This document shows positions 42,247 through 53,113 of a stretch of 64,000 bases of DNA, one piece after another. The position numbers and the translations under genes are program-made. The first letter of the stretch is position 1, and each line of letters begins with the position of its first letter. A model generated the notes under the pieces. It saw nothing but the letters and a program-made list of their open reading frames with translations, ran no database searches and was not told the origin of the DNA. Source of the DNA: Prochlorococcus sp. AG-355-P16 (lineage in GTDB: Bacteria; Cyanobacteriota; Cyanobacteriia; PCC-6307; Cyanobiaceae); contig QCEQ01000003.1 of assembly GCA_003278525.1 (NCBI GenBank), positions 1 to 64,000 of the forward strand. The letters are read 5' to 3'.

Positions 42247-42350
42247 TTCTTTTTTTAAGATGCAGATGTCTATAATCCACTAATAAATATACCCAAGATT
42301 GATAATTAAATAATAGAAATCATTTAATCCTAGTAAAATTATTTAAAGTT

Positions 42351-43259
42351 ATGAAATATACAATAGGTCATATGCAAAATAAAAATCAACAAATTAAATT
42401 AAGTACTTTTTTTGAATTATTGAGGTGGAATAAGCCTACTGGAAGAATGATCTTACTTATTCCTGCTGGATGGAGTTTATATTTAACCCCAGATGCTAAT
42501 CCAACATTTTTAATGTTGCTAAGAATAATTCTAGGAGGACTACTAGTAAGTGGATTAGGCTGCGTGGTTAATGATATTTGGGACAAAAAAATTGATCAAA
42601 AAGTTTTTAGGACAAAGAATAGACCTCTAGCTGCAAATAAAATAGGTCTTAAAACGGCTTATTCAATTCTTTTCATTTTAATTTTATGTAGCTTCTTATT
42701 AACTTTGTCACTACCTCAACCTGGAAGAATCCTTTCCATTTCACTTGCTTTTTTAGCATTACCTATTATTTTAATATATCCTTCTGCCAAAAGATGGTTT
42801 AAATATCCACAATTAATCTTATCGATATGCTGGGGTTTTGCCGTCTTAATTCCCTGGGCCGCAAATGAAGGCAATTTAAATAGTATTGTTTTATTGTTTT
42901 GCTGGCTAGCTACCATTTTTTGGACTTTTGGCTTTGACACTATTTATGCTTTAGCAGATAAAAAATATGATATCAAAATTGGAATAAATAGTTCCGCAGT
43001 TAACCTCCAGAACAATACAAGAATAACTATTCAAATTTGTTATCTTTTAACTTCTAGTTTTCTCGCATTTTGCGGATTTATTAATCAAATGGATTTTATT
43101 TTTTGGCCTATTTGGCTTATAACGTCAATCTTAATGCAGAGAGATATACTAAAAGTATTTCCTGAGGAAAATCAATCAATAAAAAATATTGGGAATCACT
43201 TCAAAAATCAATCAATTTATGGAGGAGTCCTCTTATTAGGAATTATCATTGCCTCATAA
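42351..43259 (+). CDS. ubiA: 4-hydroxybenzoate polyprenyltransferase-like UbiA family
   Basis: RWNKPTGRMILLIPAGWSL, VNDIWDKKIDQKVFRTKNRPLA, DTIYALADKKYD. Confidence 0.9.
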   Translation: MKYTIGHMQNKNQQIKLSTFFELLRWNKPTGRMILLIPAGWSLYLTPDANPTFLMLLRIILGGLLVSGLGCVVNDIWDKKIDQKVFRTKNRPLAANKIGLKTAYSILFILILCSFLLTLSLPQPGRILSISLAFLALPIILIYPSAKRWFKYPQLILSICWGFAVLIPWAANEGNLNSIVLLFCWLATIFWTFGFDTIYALADKKYDIKIGINSSAVNLQNNTRITIQICYLLTSSFLAFCGFINQMDFIFWPIWLITSILMQRDILKVFPEENQSIKNIGNHFKNQSIYGGVLLLGIIIAS

Positions 43260-43268
43260 ATTCTAAAT

Positions 43269-44138
43269 ATGGTTTTTAGATTAAAAAAAGGAGATCTAAT
43301 AGATATTTTAGCTCCGGGCTCCTTTATTGATGAAGACAAAAATTTTCAAAGAGGCATGGAAATCTTAAAAAATTGGGGCTTGGAAATTAATGAAAATAAT
43401 TCTCAAACAAAAAAATTTGGTTATTTTGCAGGCAATGATCTAACTAGATTTGAAGAACTGGAAAAAGCACAAAATAGTAAGTTAATCATTTTTGCAAAAG
43501 GAGGCTGGGGTTCAGCAAGACTTTTAGAAAAAGAACCTTCTTGGCAACATGGTTTAATGCTTGGATTCTCAGATACATGTTCTTTATTACTATCTAAATA
43601 TTCCCAAGGATTTATAGGTTCTATTCATGGGCCTATGGTTACTAGCCTTGTTAAAGAGCCAGAGTGGAGTCTTGAGAGATTAAGAAATTTACTTTTTGAA
43701 GGATATGTTGAGGATATAAGAGGAATTCCTTTAAGAGGTGGGAAAGCTAAAGGAGAAATTATCGTTTCTAATTTAACTATTGCAACTTTTTTAATTGGTA
43801 CTAATCACTTTCCAGATTGCAAAGGGAAAATAATAATTTTTGAAGATATTAATGAAGATATTTATAAAATTGATCGCATGTTGACTTACCTCAGAATGAC
43901 AAAAACACTCACTGAAATTGCTGGTATTGGATTCGGAAGTTTTTCTAATGATTCCTGCGACCTTGAATGGAAAGATTTACTAAAAAACTGCATTATTGAA
44001 AGACTCCAAGAGTTTGATTTTCCTATTCTTTTTGACCTTCCAATAGGCCACATATCTGGAAATGCTTGCATTCCTTTAGGATACGAAGCCACCTTAAATG
44101 GTGACGATGGCATTCTTAGTATCGATACAGCTTCATAA
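43269..44138 (+). CDS. LD-carboxypeptidase (S66 family)
   Basis: KGGWGSARLL, GFSDTCSLL, HGPMV, GHISGNACIPLG. Confidence 0.9.
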   Translation: MVFRLKKGDLIDILAPGSFIDEDKNFQRGMEILKNWGLEINENNSQTKKFGYFAGNDLTRFEELEKAQNSKLIIFAKGGWGSARLLEKEPSWQHGLMLGFSDTCSLLLSKYSQGFIGSIHGPMVTSLVKEPEWSLERLRNLLFEGYVEDIRGIPLRGGKAKGEIIVSNLTIATFLIGTNHFPDCKGKIIIFEDINEDIYKIDRMLTYLRMTKTLTEIAGIGFGSFSNDSCDLEWKDLLKNCIIERLQEFDFPILFDLPIGHISGNACIPLGYEATLNGDDGILSIDTAS

Positions 44139-44810
44139 CTAGAGGGTCTTCACAAAAAGTTTTGCTATTTTCAAATCTATAGGGGACGTGATTTTTATGT
44201 TTGAGTAAGTTCCTTCAATAATCTTCACTTTCCAACTAAGCATTTCGAATAGTGAGGCATCATCTGTGACTTTCCAGTTTTTATCAATTGCCATCTTATG
44301 AGCTTTTTTCAATCTATCTACTAAGAAGCCCTGAGGAGTTTGCGCTGCCCATAAATAATTTCTATCTGGGGTTTCTTTAATAAAACCTTCATTATCAACA
44401 ATCTTTATAGTGTCAGTTACCTTAGTAGCCAAAATTACAGCTTCATTTTCATCTAATTGCTTGGCACAAAGATCTATCAATTCAGGATTAATTAAACATC
44501 TTGCACCATCATGTATTAAAACTTTTTTAGCATCTTTTGGTAGCGCTTTTAAACCATTAAAAACTGACTGTTGTCTTGTGTCACCGCCATTAATCCAATG
44601 AACTTTTTGGGCAAAATCCTTTGCTGAATTTAACAATAATTTTTTATCTTTGGGCTGCCCAATTATTCCAACCCAGTTTGTTGAGCTTGCAGAAAATACA
44701 GATTTAAGTGTCCAATAAATCAAAGACTCTCCCTCTAAATCAATAAGTAATTTATTTTTTCCAGCTTTCATTCTGCTACCACTCCCCGCAGCTGGTATTA
44801 AAAAGTGCAC
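44139..44810 (-). CDS. ispD: 2-C-methyl-D-erythritol 4-phosphate cytidylyltransferase
   Basis: FLIPAAGSGSRMKAGKNK, VLIHDGARCL, AAQTPQGF, VTDDASLFE. Confidence 0.95.
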   Translation of the reverse strand: MHFLIPAAGSGSRMKAGKNKLLIDLEGESLIYWTLKSVFSASSTNWVGIIGQPKDKKLLLNSAKDFAQKVHWINGGDTRQQSVFNGLKALPKDAKKVLIHDGARCLINPELIDLCAKQLDENEAVILATKVTDTIKIVDNEGFIKETPDRNYLWAAQTPQGFLVDRLKKAHKMAIDKNWKVTDDASLFEMLSWKVKIIEGTYSNIKITSPIDLKIAKLFVKTL

Positions 44811-44902
44811 AATAGAAGGTCTTAATTTTTTCTAGACAATTATAAATAAAAGCCATATCTTTACACAAATAGTACTACGATTGAAAATTATAAAATTTCA
44901 TA

Positions 44903-45652
44903 ATGTCCAATACAGATTCATTATCAGGCAAAGTTGCTTTAATCACTGGAGCTAGCAGAGGAATTGGTAAAGAAATTGCTTTAGAACTAAGCCGCTTAGG
45001 AGCAGAAGTTTTTATTAACTACTCTTCTTCTGATGAAAAAGCTGAAGAAGTTGTAAATTCAATAAAAAATTCGGGAGGTAAAGCTCATAAATTAAAATTT
45101 GATGTATCTAGAGAGGATTCTGTCAGTTCAGCTTTTGAAGAAATCATAAAAATTAATGGCTCCATTGATATTCTTATAAACAATGCTGGTATTACTAGAG
45201 ATGGACTATTGATGAGAATGAAATCGGAACAATGGGATGATGTATTAAATACAAACTTAAAAGGGGTTTTTCTTTGTACAAAATATGCTTCAAAATTTAT
45301 GATGAAAAAAAGAAGCGGTAGTATCGTAAATATTTCATCTGTTGTTGGAATAATTGGTAATCCCGGTCAAGCAAATTATTCTGCAGCTAAAGCTGGAGTT
45401 ATTGGATTCACCAAAACTTGTGCTAAAGAATTTGCTTCAAGAGGTATAAACGTAAATGCAATAGCTCCAGGCTTTATAGAAACAGAAATGACCGAAAAAC
45501 TTAATACTGAAGAGATACTTAAAGTTATCCCTTTAGGGAAATTAGGAAGTTGTACTCAAATTGCAAACTTAGTGTCATTCTTAGTTTCAAGTAATGCTGG
45601 TAGCTACATTACAGGGCAAACAATAAGTATTGACGGAGGTATGAGTATTTAA
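44903..45652 (+). CDS. fabG: 3-oxoacyl-[ACP] reductase
   Basis: ALITGASRGIGKEIA, NNAGITRDGLLMRMK, YSAAKAG, SIDGGMSI. Confidence 0.96.
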   Translation: MSNTDSLSGKVALITGASRGIGKEIALELSRLGAEVFINYSSSDEKAEEVVNSIKNSGGKAHKLKFDVSREDSVSSAFEEIIKINGSIDILINNAGITRDGLLMRMKSEQWDDVLNTNLKGVFLCTKYASKFMMKKRSGSIVNISSVVGIIGNPGQANYSAAKAGVIGFTKTCAKEFASRGINVNAIAPGFIETEMTEKLNTEEILKVIPLGKLGSCTQIANLVSFLVSSNAGSYITGQTISIDGGMSI

Positions 45653-45832
45653 TTATGTACTTTCATAAGGCTGGCCTAATTCATCTCTTAACCTTCTAAT
45701 TTTCTGTAAAAGTTTAAGTCTTCGACTTCTAGCAGTTAATGTCAAGAAAAATCTTAAAGGAAAGTATATTAGTGTCATAGCAATCGCAAAGATTGCGGTA
45801 AGAGTAAAAATAAGATTATTAGTTTCTTCCAT
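45653..45832 (-). CDS. Small membrane protein, 59 aa, hypothetical
   Basis: MEETNNLIFTLTAIFAIAMTLIYFPLRFFLTLTARSRRLKLLQKIRRLRDELGQPYEST; one TM then basic tail; fills fabG-groEL gap; not in ORF track. Confidence 0.65.
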   Translation of the reverse strand: MEETNNLIFTLTAIFAIAMTLIYFPLRFFLTLTARSRRLKLLQKIRRLRDELGQPYEST

Positions 45833-45963
45833 TACTTAAAGATACTCTTATTTGAGTTAATTTGTATGTCTTATTTAAAGAAATTCGGCTTTCCCCACTT
45901 AATAAAATATCCCTTAAAAATGATTCTATGGGAGATTAGAATAAGACTAAAGATCGAGTAAAC

Positions 45964-47709
45964 ATGGCGAAACAGTTAAGTTTTTCTAATGAATCAAGAG
46001 AAGCGCTAGAAAAAGGTGTGAATTTCGTAGCTAATGCAGTAAAGGTTACTATTGGGCCAAAAGCAAAAAACGTTGTGATAGAAAAGAAATTTGGTTCGCC
46101 AGATATAGTAAGAGATGGATCTACAGTTGCTAAAGAGATTGAGATTGAAAACCCTATTTCTAATTTAGGTGCGAAATTAATAGAACAAGTTGCATCCAAG
46201 ACAAAAGAGAGTGCTGGTGATGGGACAACAACAGCAACCATTTTGACTCAGAAAATGGTTCAGGAGGGATTAAAAAATATTGCTTCTGGCGCCAACCCTA
46301 TGGAGTTAAAAAAAGGTATGGAGGCAGGCCTAGCTTTTGTGTTAGAAAAATTAAGTTCCAAAAGTATTTCATTAAGTGGTTCTGATATCCAAAAAGTTGC
46401 AACAGTCAGTGCTGGAGGTGATGAAGAAATTGGATCTATAATTTCGAAAGCAATGGATATTGTTACTTCAGATGGTGTAATAACTGTTGAAGAATCTCAA
46501 TCACTAGAAACAGAATTAGATATAACTGAAGGAATGTCTTTTGATAGAGGTTATAGTTCTCCATATTTCGTAACAGACCAAGAAAGACAAGTTTGTGAAC
46601 TTGAAAACCCTAAATTATTAATAACTGATCAAAAAGTCTCAACTTTAGTTGACCTAGTTCCAATACTTGAAGAAATTCAGAAGTCAGGCTCACCTTTTCT
46701 AATTCTTGCTGAAGATATCGAAGGAGAGGCTTTAACCACTCTAGTTTTAAATAAGAATAGTGGGGTTTTAAATGTTGCTTCCGTAAGAGCTCCGTTATTT
46801 GGTGAGAGGAGAAAAGCTGCCCTTGAAGATATTGCAATTCTTACAGGGGCTAAGTTAATTAGCGAAGACAAATCGATGACTCTAGATAAAGTATCGATTA
46901 ATGATTTAGGAAAAGCAAAAAAAATAACTATCACAAAGGATAAAACCACAATTATTGCCTTCGAAGACACTAAAGATTTAGTTAAAGCAAGAGTAGAGAA
47001 ATTAAAGAGAGAAGTTAACATAACTGAATCTGAGTATGATCAGGATAAAATTAATGAAAGGATAGCCAAACTAGCTGGAGGGGTAGCTCTTATCAAAGTA
47101 GGAGCTGCTACAGAAACAGAGATGAAGTATAAAAAGTTGAGAATCGAAGATTCCCTTAATGCTACGAAAGCTGCTATAGAGGAGGGTGTTGTTTCTGGAG
47201 GAGGACAAACTTTAATTGAAATATCAGATGACCTTTTAAATTTAAGTGAAACATCTTCAGATGATTTAAAAACAGGGATAAATATTGTTAAAGAAGCCCT
47301 TTTGGAACCTGCCAAACAAATAGCAAAAAATGCTGGTTTTAATGGTGATGTAGTTGTCGCTGAAATACAAAGGCTTAAGAAAGGCTTTAATGCCAATTCA
47401 GGACAATATGAGGATTTAAAAGATTCAGGAATATTGGATCCAACCAAAGTAATAAGATTAGCTCTTCAAGATTCAGTATCTATTGCAGCTATGCTCCTCA
47501 CAACAGAAGTTGCGATGGCAGACATTCCAGAACCTGAAGCCGCCGCCCCTGGTGGACCAGGTGGAGATCCAATGGGAGGAATGGGTGGCATGGGAATGCC
47601 AGGAATGGGTGGCATGGGAATGCCAGGAATGGGTGGCATGGGAATGCCGGGAATGGGTGGCATGGGAATGCCAGGAATGGGTGGCATGGGAATGCCGGGT
47701 ATGATGTAA
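45964..47709 (+). CDS. groEL: 60-kDa chaperonin (GroEL paralogue) with expanded Gly-Met C-terminal tail
   Basis: [36 protein letters not shown]; no groES adjacent. Confidence 0.96.
   Translation: MAKQLSFSNESREALEKGVNFVANAVKVTIGPKAKNVVIEKKFGSPDIVRDGSTVAKEIEIENPISNLGAKLIEQVASKTKESAGDGTTTATILTQKMVQEGLKNIASGANPMELKKGMEAGLAFVLEKLSSKSISLSGSDIQKVATVSAGGDEEIGSIISKAMDIVTSDGVITVEESQSLETELDITEGMSFDRGYSSPYFVTDQERQVCELENPKLLITDQKVSTLVDLVPILEEIQKSGSPFLILAEDIEGEALTTLVLNKNSGVLNVASVRAPLFGERRKAALEDIAILTGAKLISEDKSMTLDKVSINDLGKAKKITITKDKTTIIAFEDTKDLVKARVEKLKREVNITESEYDQDKINERIAKLAGGVALIKVGAATETEMKYKKLRIEDSLNATKAAIEEGVVSGGGQTLIEISDDLLNLSETSSDDLKTGINIVKEALLEPAKQIAKNAGFNGDVVVAEIQRLKKGFNANSGQYEDLKDSGILDPTKVIRLALQDSVSIAAMLLTTEVAMADIPEPEAAAPGGPGGDPMGGMGGMGMPGMGGMGMPGMGGMGMPGMGGMGMPGMGGMGMPGMM
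47584..47703 (+). repeat. Five tandem 24-bp units encoding GGMGMPGM
   Basis: ggtggcatgggaatgccaggaatg repeated five times to the penultimate codon. Confidence 0.95.
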
Positions 47710-47728
47710 AAGCTAACTAGCTTTTTTA
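47708..47728 (+). terminator. Rho-independent terminator of groEL
   Basis: AAAAGCTA-AC-TAGCTTTT then T-run; overlaps the stop of the convergent gene. Confidence 0.75.
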
Positions 47729-48189
47729 TCGTTATTAATCCACTTTCTTAAATTTTTAATATTAGGCAACGGTAATTTCTGGATATCTGTAAGTTTTTTT
47801 ATATTATTAGAATTTTGATCTTTGTTAAATATTCCATTATTGGTAGAAGTTTCAAGATAATTTGATTCCCATTTTGTTTCTTCTATATTTTCAAAAGTTT
47901 TTGATAATTCAAGTTTAAGTTGTTCTTTATTTTCTTCTTCATGATTTTCATCAATTAAAGAGATTTTTTCTTGATTTTCTTCTTTATGATTTTCATCAAT
48001 TAAAGAGATTTTTTCTTGATTTTCTTCTTCATGATTTCCCTTTTGTACTGGACTATGGATTAATAAATCATTTAAAGAATCAATCCCAAATCTATGGACC
48101 CACTTAAGAACAATGTTTTCTTTAAGCAAAAAATTATTTTCTGAAGAGGCTTTTTTAAAAACTTCTATTAAATGATTTTTTAAAAGCAT
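47713..48189 (-). CDS. Low-complexity hypothetical protein with tandem repeat
   Basis: Repeat NHEEENQEKISLIDE; 158 aa. Confidence 0.65.
   Translation of the reverse strand: MLLKNHLIEVFKKASSENNFLLKENIVLKWVHRFGIDSLNDLLIHSPVQKGNHEEENQEKISLIDENHKEENQEKISLIDENHEEENKEQLKLELSKTFENIEETKWESNYLETSTNNGIFNKDQNSNNIKKLTDIQKLPLPNIKNLRKWINNDKKAS
47930..48040 (-). repeat. 45-bp tandem repeat (about 2.5 copies) encoding NHxEENQEKISLIDE
   Basis: tcaattaaagagattttttcttgattttctt occurs at 47951 and 47996 (period 45), third copy degenerate. Confidence 0.85.
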
Positions 48190-48196
48190 AAATTTA

Positions 48197-49021
48197 TTAA
48201 TTTAACTTCTTATTTAACAGAGGCCTTATAATAATCAAGGATAAAACTGTTAAAGAGAATAAAATTGATATACAACTCTTACAAGTTAAATCACCATATG
48301 GAGCATGTAAAGCCACTAATTCTAAATTCATAGTTTCTGTATATGCAGTCCTAATAGGTTCTATCGCAAAAGTTAATGGATTTAATGAAGCCAACCACCC
48401 AAGCCAATTTGGCATGAAAGAAATAGGAGCCAAAGCTGTACTTGCAAAAAGAAGAGGTAAATTAATCACAAATATCAGAGCGATTAATTCAATATGTCCG
48501 GGCAAAACAAACGCTAAGCATAAACTTATTGATGTCACAAAAAGAACTAATAGAATTAGTGTTGCAAACACAATTCCTAAACCATATAAGTTGGGCCATC
48601 CATATCCCAAAGTGTATGAAACAACCATTATTACAATACTCTGAACAAAGCTCAGGATTGTTATGTAAAAAAAAGAAGATAAAACTATAGATAACCTACT
48701 GGTTAAAGGAGCCACAAGTAATCTGTTAAGGAATCCAAACTCTCTATCAAACATTAAAGGAAGACCAGAATTTAGGGCTCCGCTAAAAGCAGTAAAAACA
48801 ATAAGTCCTGCTCCTAAAAAATTCCCATAAGAATCAACTCCCGGTAAAAAACCTTCAGGAGCTTTTGAGAATAATGCCCCAAATAAAAAAAGCCAAATTA
48901 TAGGTTGTAATATTCCAGCTAAAAGGGTTGATGGTCTTCTTTTTAATTGAATAAATAATCTCTTTGTTAAGGCAAATGTTTCTTGATATAAAAAAAATAA
49001 ATTATACTGTTGTAATTCCAT
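48197..49021 (-). CDS. ABC-2 type transporter permease
   Basis: Multi-TM; LLAGILQPIIWLFLFGALF, MFDREFGFLNRLLVAPL. Confidence 0.9.
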   Translation of the reverse strand: MELQQYNLFFLYQETFALTKRLFIQLKRRPSTLLAGILQPIIWLFLFGALFSKAPEGFLPGVDSYGNFLGAGLIVFTAFSGALNSGLPLMFDREFGFLNRLLVAPLTSRLSIVLSSFFYITILSFVQSIVIMVVSYTLGYGWPNLYGLGIVFATLILLVLFVTSISLCLAFVLPGHIELIALIFVINLPLLFASTALAPISFMPNWLGWLASLNPLTFAIEPIRTAYTETMNLELVALHAPYGDLTCKSCISILFSLTVLSLIIIRPLLNKKLN

Positions 49022-49067
49022 AATTAGCAGTAATTAATTCTCATTATAGTTAGTTAACCAAAATTTT

Positions 49068-50087
49068 TTATCGCATTGATTGCTTTGATTCTTTTTTAAG
49101 GTCTCTTTTCCCTGCCATAGAAATTTCGGCATCCAATAATGTTTTCCCGGTTGCCTGAAGATATACATCATCTAAGCTTGGCTGACTTTGGGTAAGAGAA
49201 AAAATTTCAAACTTTGAGAAGGCCAATTCCACTTTGAGCTTCGTAAGTAAATCTTTTTCCTTATCTGCTACAAAATTTATCGAGAAACCTTGAGCTTCAT
49301 TTATGATAATCTGACTAATTCCATCTATTGAAGATAAAATTTGGCATATATTTTTTGCTTCTTCCTGATTACTAAATTCTCTTACTTTCAAAGTTACTCT
49401 ATCTCCTCCTAATTTATTTTTCAGTTCTGTAGGAGCGCCTTGTGCTATAACTCTTCCATCATCAATAATCACTAATTTGTCTGCCAATTTATCTATTTCA
49501 TCAAGATAGTGACTGCTTAAAATAATTGTCATTCCATTATTTCTCAAATCTTTTAAAAGTTGCCATATGATATTTCTACTTTCAATATCTAAACCAACTG
49601 TAGGTTCATCCAATATTAATACTTGGGGCAAATGTAATAGTCCAGCTGCAAGATCTATTCTTCTTTTCATTCCCCCTGAATAAGTTCCGCACTTACGATC
49701 AATCCAATCATTCATTTCTAATTGATCTATTAATTTCTTTATCCTTTCAAATTTTTTGTTTTTGTTGATGTGATATAAATCTGATTGAAAATCCAAAAGC
49801 TCTCTTCCAGTTAATATTTTATCAAGTGCAATGTCCTGGGCAACATAACCAATTAATTCTCTAATTTTCCTTGAATTTTTTATCAGATTAATATTATTTA
49901 TAAAAACTTCTCCACTATCAGGCTCTATTAAAGTAGCGAGTATTTTTATAAGTGTTGATTTGCCAGCACCATTGGGACCAAGTATTCCGAATAATGTTCC
50001 AGCTTCAATTTCCATTGATAAATTTTTTAAAGCCTTGATTTCTGAATAAGATTTTGAGAGTCCTTTAACTTTTATATAATTCATCAA
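49068..50087 (-). CDS. ABC transporter ATP-binding protein (ABC-2/DrrA type)
   Basis: GILGPNGAGKSTLIKIL, YSGGMKRRIDLAAGL, LILDEPTVGLD. Confidence 0.95.
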   Translation of the reverse strand: MMNYIKVKGLSKSYSEIKALKNLSMEIEAGTLFGILGPNGAGKSTLIKILATLIEPDSGEVFINNINLIKNSRKIRELIGYVAQDIALDKILTGRELLDFQSDLYHINKNKKFERIKKLIDQLEMNDWIDRKCGTYSGGMKRRIDLAAGLLHLPQVLILDEPTVGLDIESRNIIWQLLKDLRNNGMTIILSSHYLDEIDKLADKLVIIDDGRVIAQGAPTELKNKLGGDRVTLKVREFSNQEEAKNICQILSSIDGISQIIINEAQGFSINFVADKEKDLLTKLKVELAFSKFEIFSLTQSQPSLDDVYLQATGKTLLDAEISMAGKRDLKKESKQSMR

Positions 50088-50121
50088 ACTTACTATCTCT
50101 TAAAAACATCTTACATCTAAT

Positions 50122-51123
50122 TTAATTACTAAGGAGGGATACTATAGATAAATATATTTGCATAGATTGCTGCTCAAATTCGACGGAAAGTTGGGTTCTG
50201 GAGATTAATAACAAAAGACAAATACCAAACATATAGAGAATAGACCACCTAAAAAGAGACTTTGCTCTTGAAAGATCATCAGGAGATTTCTTTAATTCAT
50301 TTATTAATTGCAAAAGTCTTCCATTAAATGGCAATAACATAATTCCGTATAAGAGGCCTCCTTCAGGTAAAGCTAAGACTCCCATAATACTCATTAAAAC
50401 TGTTGCCCATCCGTAACGAGAAATCGCTTTAGCAGTAAAAACAGATCCCTTAACAGAAGGGAGCATAGGAATGCCAACAGACGCGTAATCGTCCTTCAAT
50501 AAAATTGCAAGTGCCCAAAAATGAGCTGGAGTCCATAACATTACTAAACCAAACAACCACCAACCGCTTAGGCCTACATGCCCTGTGGCAGCAGATGCAC
50601 CAACTAGAGGTGGTATCGCGCCAGCAACTCCTCCGAAAACAATATTTTTTGTTGTACGAGGTTTCAAAATAACTGTATATAAAATTACATAGCTAAATAA
50701 ACCAAGAAGAGTTAATCCCGCAGCCAAATAATTTACACCACTTACTAAAAGCATCGAAGCTGCCAAAGTACATGATACGGCAGCTAAAAATACAGTCTCA
50801 GATGACAATTTTCCTGCTGGCAAGGCTCTTTTGCTTGTTCTTTTCATCCTCTTATCTAATTCCATTTCCCACAAGCAATTAAGAGCTCCTGCTGCTGCTG
50901 CTGCCAAAGCGCCGCCTCCTAAAGTGCAGATAAGCTTCGGTGAAGACAAAGGCCATTCCTCTGTTAAAGCCATTCCTCCTAAAGTTGTTGCCAGTAAAAG
51001 TGGGATTAATCTAGGTTTTGCCACTTCTAGCCAAGGGGGCAAAGTTAATCTTTTTCTTGAAGGTACTACTTCATCCCTAATTGAAGATTTATAGTTCAAG
51101 TTTTCTAAGTTACTACTCTTCAT
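50122..51123 (-). CDS. ctaB: Protoheme IX farnesyltransferase (heme O synthase)
   Basis: [44 protein letters not shown]. Confidence 0.95.
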   Translation of the reverse strand: MKSSNLENLNYKSSIRDEVVPSRKRLTLPPWLEVAKPRLIPLLLATTLGGMALTEEWPLSSPKLICTLGGGALAAAAAGALNCLWEMELDKRMKRTSKRALPAGKLSSETVFLAAVSCTLAASMLLVSGVNYLAAGLTLLGLFSYVILYTVILKPRTTKNIVFGGVAGAIPPLVGASAATGHVGLSGWWLFGLVMLWTPAHFWALAILLKDDYASVGIPMLPSVKGSVFTAKAISRYGWATVLMSIMGVLALPEGGLLYGIMLLPFNGRLLQLINELKKSPDDLSRAKSLFRWSILYMFGICLLLLISRTQLSVEFEQQSMQIYLSIVSLLSN

Positions 51124-52094
51124 GAATTGACATCAACCATTTGGGAACTAAGAGAGTGGTTTAGACCTATTTTGGTTAAAGGATTTTTAAAAAATAATGT
51201 AGTTAATATCGCAATAAATAAAGAGGCGTTAAGTTGATGACCGATAATAAAAATAGGTTCATTTAAATTTGTTTTAAGGCTTAAAACACCCAAAGCAATT
51301 TGGGAAAAGAAGAGAAAAAAAAGTGCTGAGAGATATTTCCAATTTTCATTAAGCAAATCTCTCTTATAAATTGAAGTAGCAATTATTAATAGAATTGAAA
51401 AAGCAATAGGGAAAGCAAATAATTTATGAGTATTTAGAATTAGACATTGTTTATTAAAAGATAAGCAAATATGTGCTGACCAAGTTGATGAAAGCCTTAC
51501 TCCAATAAAAGATTGAATCAGGGAAAGTGAAAGAGGAACAAACAATAATAATCTCCACCAAATTAATGGCTCATCTAGGTCGTCATTTTCTAAATTTTGA
51601 TTTATTGAAATTGTTGTTATGAGAAGTAGAAAAGCTATTAAAAGATGGCCAGTAACAGTATATGAATCAAGGAGGTTTATGACTGTTAAAGCTCCAAAAG
51701 ATCCCTGGACAATAACGAGAAAAAGTAATAATGAATAAGTTTTAGGTAACCAATTTGGAATTTCATTTTTCCAAATTATTGAAAGAGCAAATTTAAAAAG
51801 AATTAATATTCCAACCAGAAAAGCATCTAGACGATGAAACCACTCTAGAAATACTCTTAGGTTCATATGATTAAAAGGCAAAAAAGATCCATAACACAAT
51901 GGCCAATCTGGGCAGGCAAGCCCCGCCTCCATGACTCTCGTAGCACCTCCAATTACGATTAGTGCAATAAGTGCGAGTACACTATGACTCCCCAACCTTT
52001 TAAAAACTGTCAGATATTTTGATTTATATAATTGGTTATTAATCAAATGGATAAAACCTATTTTTTTGCATAATAAATTAGATTTAAAAACCAA
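51120..52094 (-). CDS. ctaA: Heme A synthase (CtaA/COX15 type)
   Basis: [33 protein letters not shown]. Confidence 0.95.
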   Translation of the reverse strand: MVFKSNLLCKKIGFIHLINNQLYKSKYLTVFKRLGSHSVLALIALIVIGGATRVMEAGLACPDWPLCYGSFLPFNHMNLRVFLEWFHRLDAFLVGILILFKFALSIIWKNEIPNWLPKTYSLLLFLVIVQGSFGALTVINLLDSYTVTGHLLIAFLLLITTISINQNLENDDLDEPLIWWRLLLFVPLSLSLIQSFIGVRLSSTWSAHICLSFNKQCLILNTHKLFAFPIAFSILLIIATSIYKRDLLNENWKYLSALFFLFFSQIALGVLSLKTNLNEPIFIIGHQLNASLFIAILTTLFFKNPLTKIGLNHSLSSQMVDVNS

Positions 52095-52309
52095 ACATTA
52101 ATAAAAAATTAATATGTTAATTTAAAAAATTTTTTGCTAATTTAATCTTTTTTCCCTGACAATTAACTCTAAAAAGTTATTAATAATACGCCTTTTATTT
52201 CATAAATCTTAAGAAGTTGTGAATTTAAATGTTTTTCTTTTAACAAAGGATGCAGGTTTAAAAAAATTGAATATCTTGAGGATATAAATCCAATTTATTA
52301 AGTAATCAA

Positions 52310-53113
52310 TTGTTAAATAAAAACATTTATTTAATACTAATTATTTCGCTTGTTTTTGCTATATCTTTTTGGATTGGTTTTAATGTAAATTTGCTCCCAG
52401 CGGAAGCAAGTATTAATGCACCAATTTACGATGAACTTTTTAAAATTCTTTTCATTATTGGGTTAATTATTTTTATAGGAATGACAATAGCAGTTATCTA
52501 TAGCTTATTTAAATTCAGGAAAAGAAATGATCAGATAGGCGATGGTATAGCTTTAGAGGGAAATTTAAGCTTAGAAATTGTATGGACAATTATCCCTTCA
52601 ATAATTGTTTTATTAATAGGTCTCTATAGCTACAACATCTACGATCGAATGGGAGGGATGAAAGAACTAAATCATAACCATGAAATGATGAGTTCTAACT
52701 CTGAAAAAATATGGGCTGGAATAAGTCAAACTTCTGATAATGAAATAGCAATAAATAATTTATCAATCGAAGTTTCAGCTATGCAATTTGCATTTCTATT
52801 CAATTATCCCAAGGGCAATTTCATATCAGGAGAACTACACGTTCCTGTTGATCAAAAAGTATCAATGAAAATGGAATCCAAAGATGTCATTCATGCTTTT
52901 TGGGTACCAGAGTTCAGAATTAAGCAGGATATTATTCCTGGACAACCGACTATCCTAAATTTCACTCCTACAAAGGTAGGAAAATATCCGATAATTTGTG
53001 CAGAATTATGTGGCCCATATCATGGAGGAATGAGAGCCTCGATAATTGTTGAAGAAGAATCTGATTACAACGAATGGTTTAACAAAAATAAAAAACCAGA
53101 GGTAAATTTATGA
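52310..53113 (+). CDS. ctaC: Cytochrome c oxidase subunit II
   Basis: HAFWVPEFRIKQDIIPG, CAELCGPYHGGMRA; TTG start. Confidence 0.95.
   Translation: MLNKNIYLILIISLVFAISFWIGFNVNLLPAEASINAPIYDELFKILFIIGLIIFIGMTIAVIYSLFKFRKRNDQIGDGIALEGNLSLEIVWTIIPSIIVLLIGLYSYNIYDRMGGMKELNHNHEMMSSNSEKIWAGISQTSDNEIAINNLSIEVSAMQFAFLFNYPKGNFISGELHVPVDQKVSMKMESKDVIHAFWVPEFRIKQDIIPGQPTILNFTPTKVGKYPIICAELCGPYHGGMRASIIVEEESDYNEWFNKNKKPEVNL

Noticed and set aside
45840-45963. ACTC/GAGT inverted repeat upstream of groEL as a possible CIRCE element
   Set aside because: Arm sequence and spacing do not match TTAGCACTC-N9-GAGTGCTAA.
46677-47447. Minus-strand ORFs of 114 and 135 aa within groEL
   Set aside because: Shadow ORFs of a highly conserved coding gene.
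47466-47687. Minus-strand ORF encoding MPPIPGIP repeats (and plus-strand out-of-frame ORF 47483-47704)
   Set aside because: Reads the antisense or alternate frame of the groEL Gly-Met repeat; repeats keep frames open artificially.
47930-48040. Possible CRISPR-like array from the 45-bp repeats
   Set aside because: Units are contiguous with no unique spacers and stay in frame in a coding gene.
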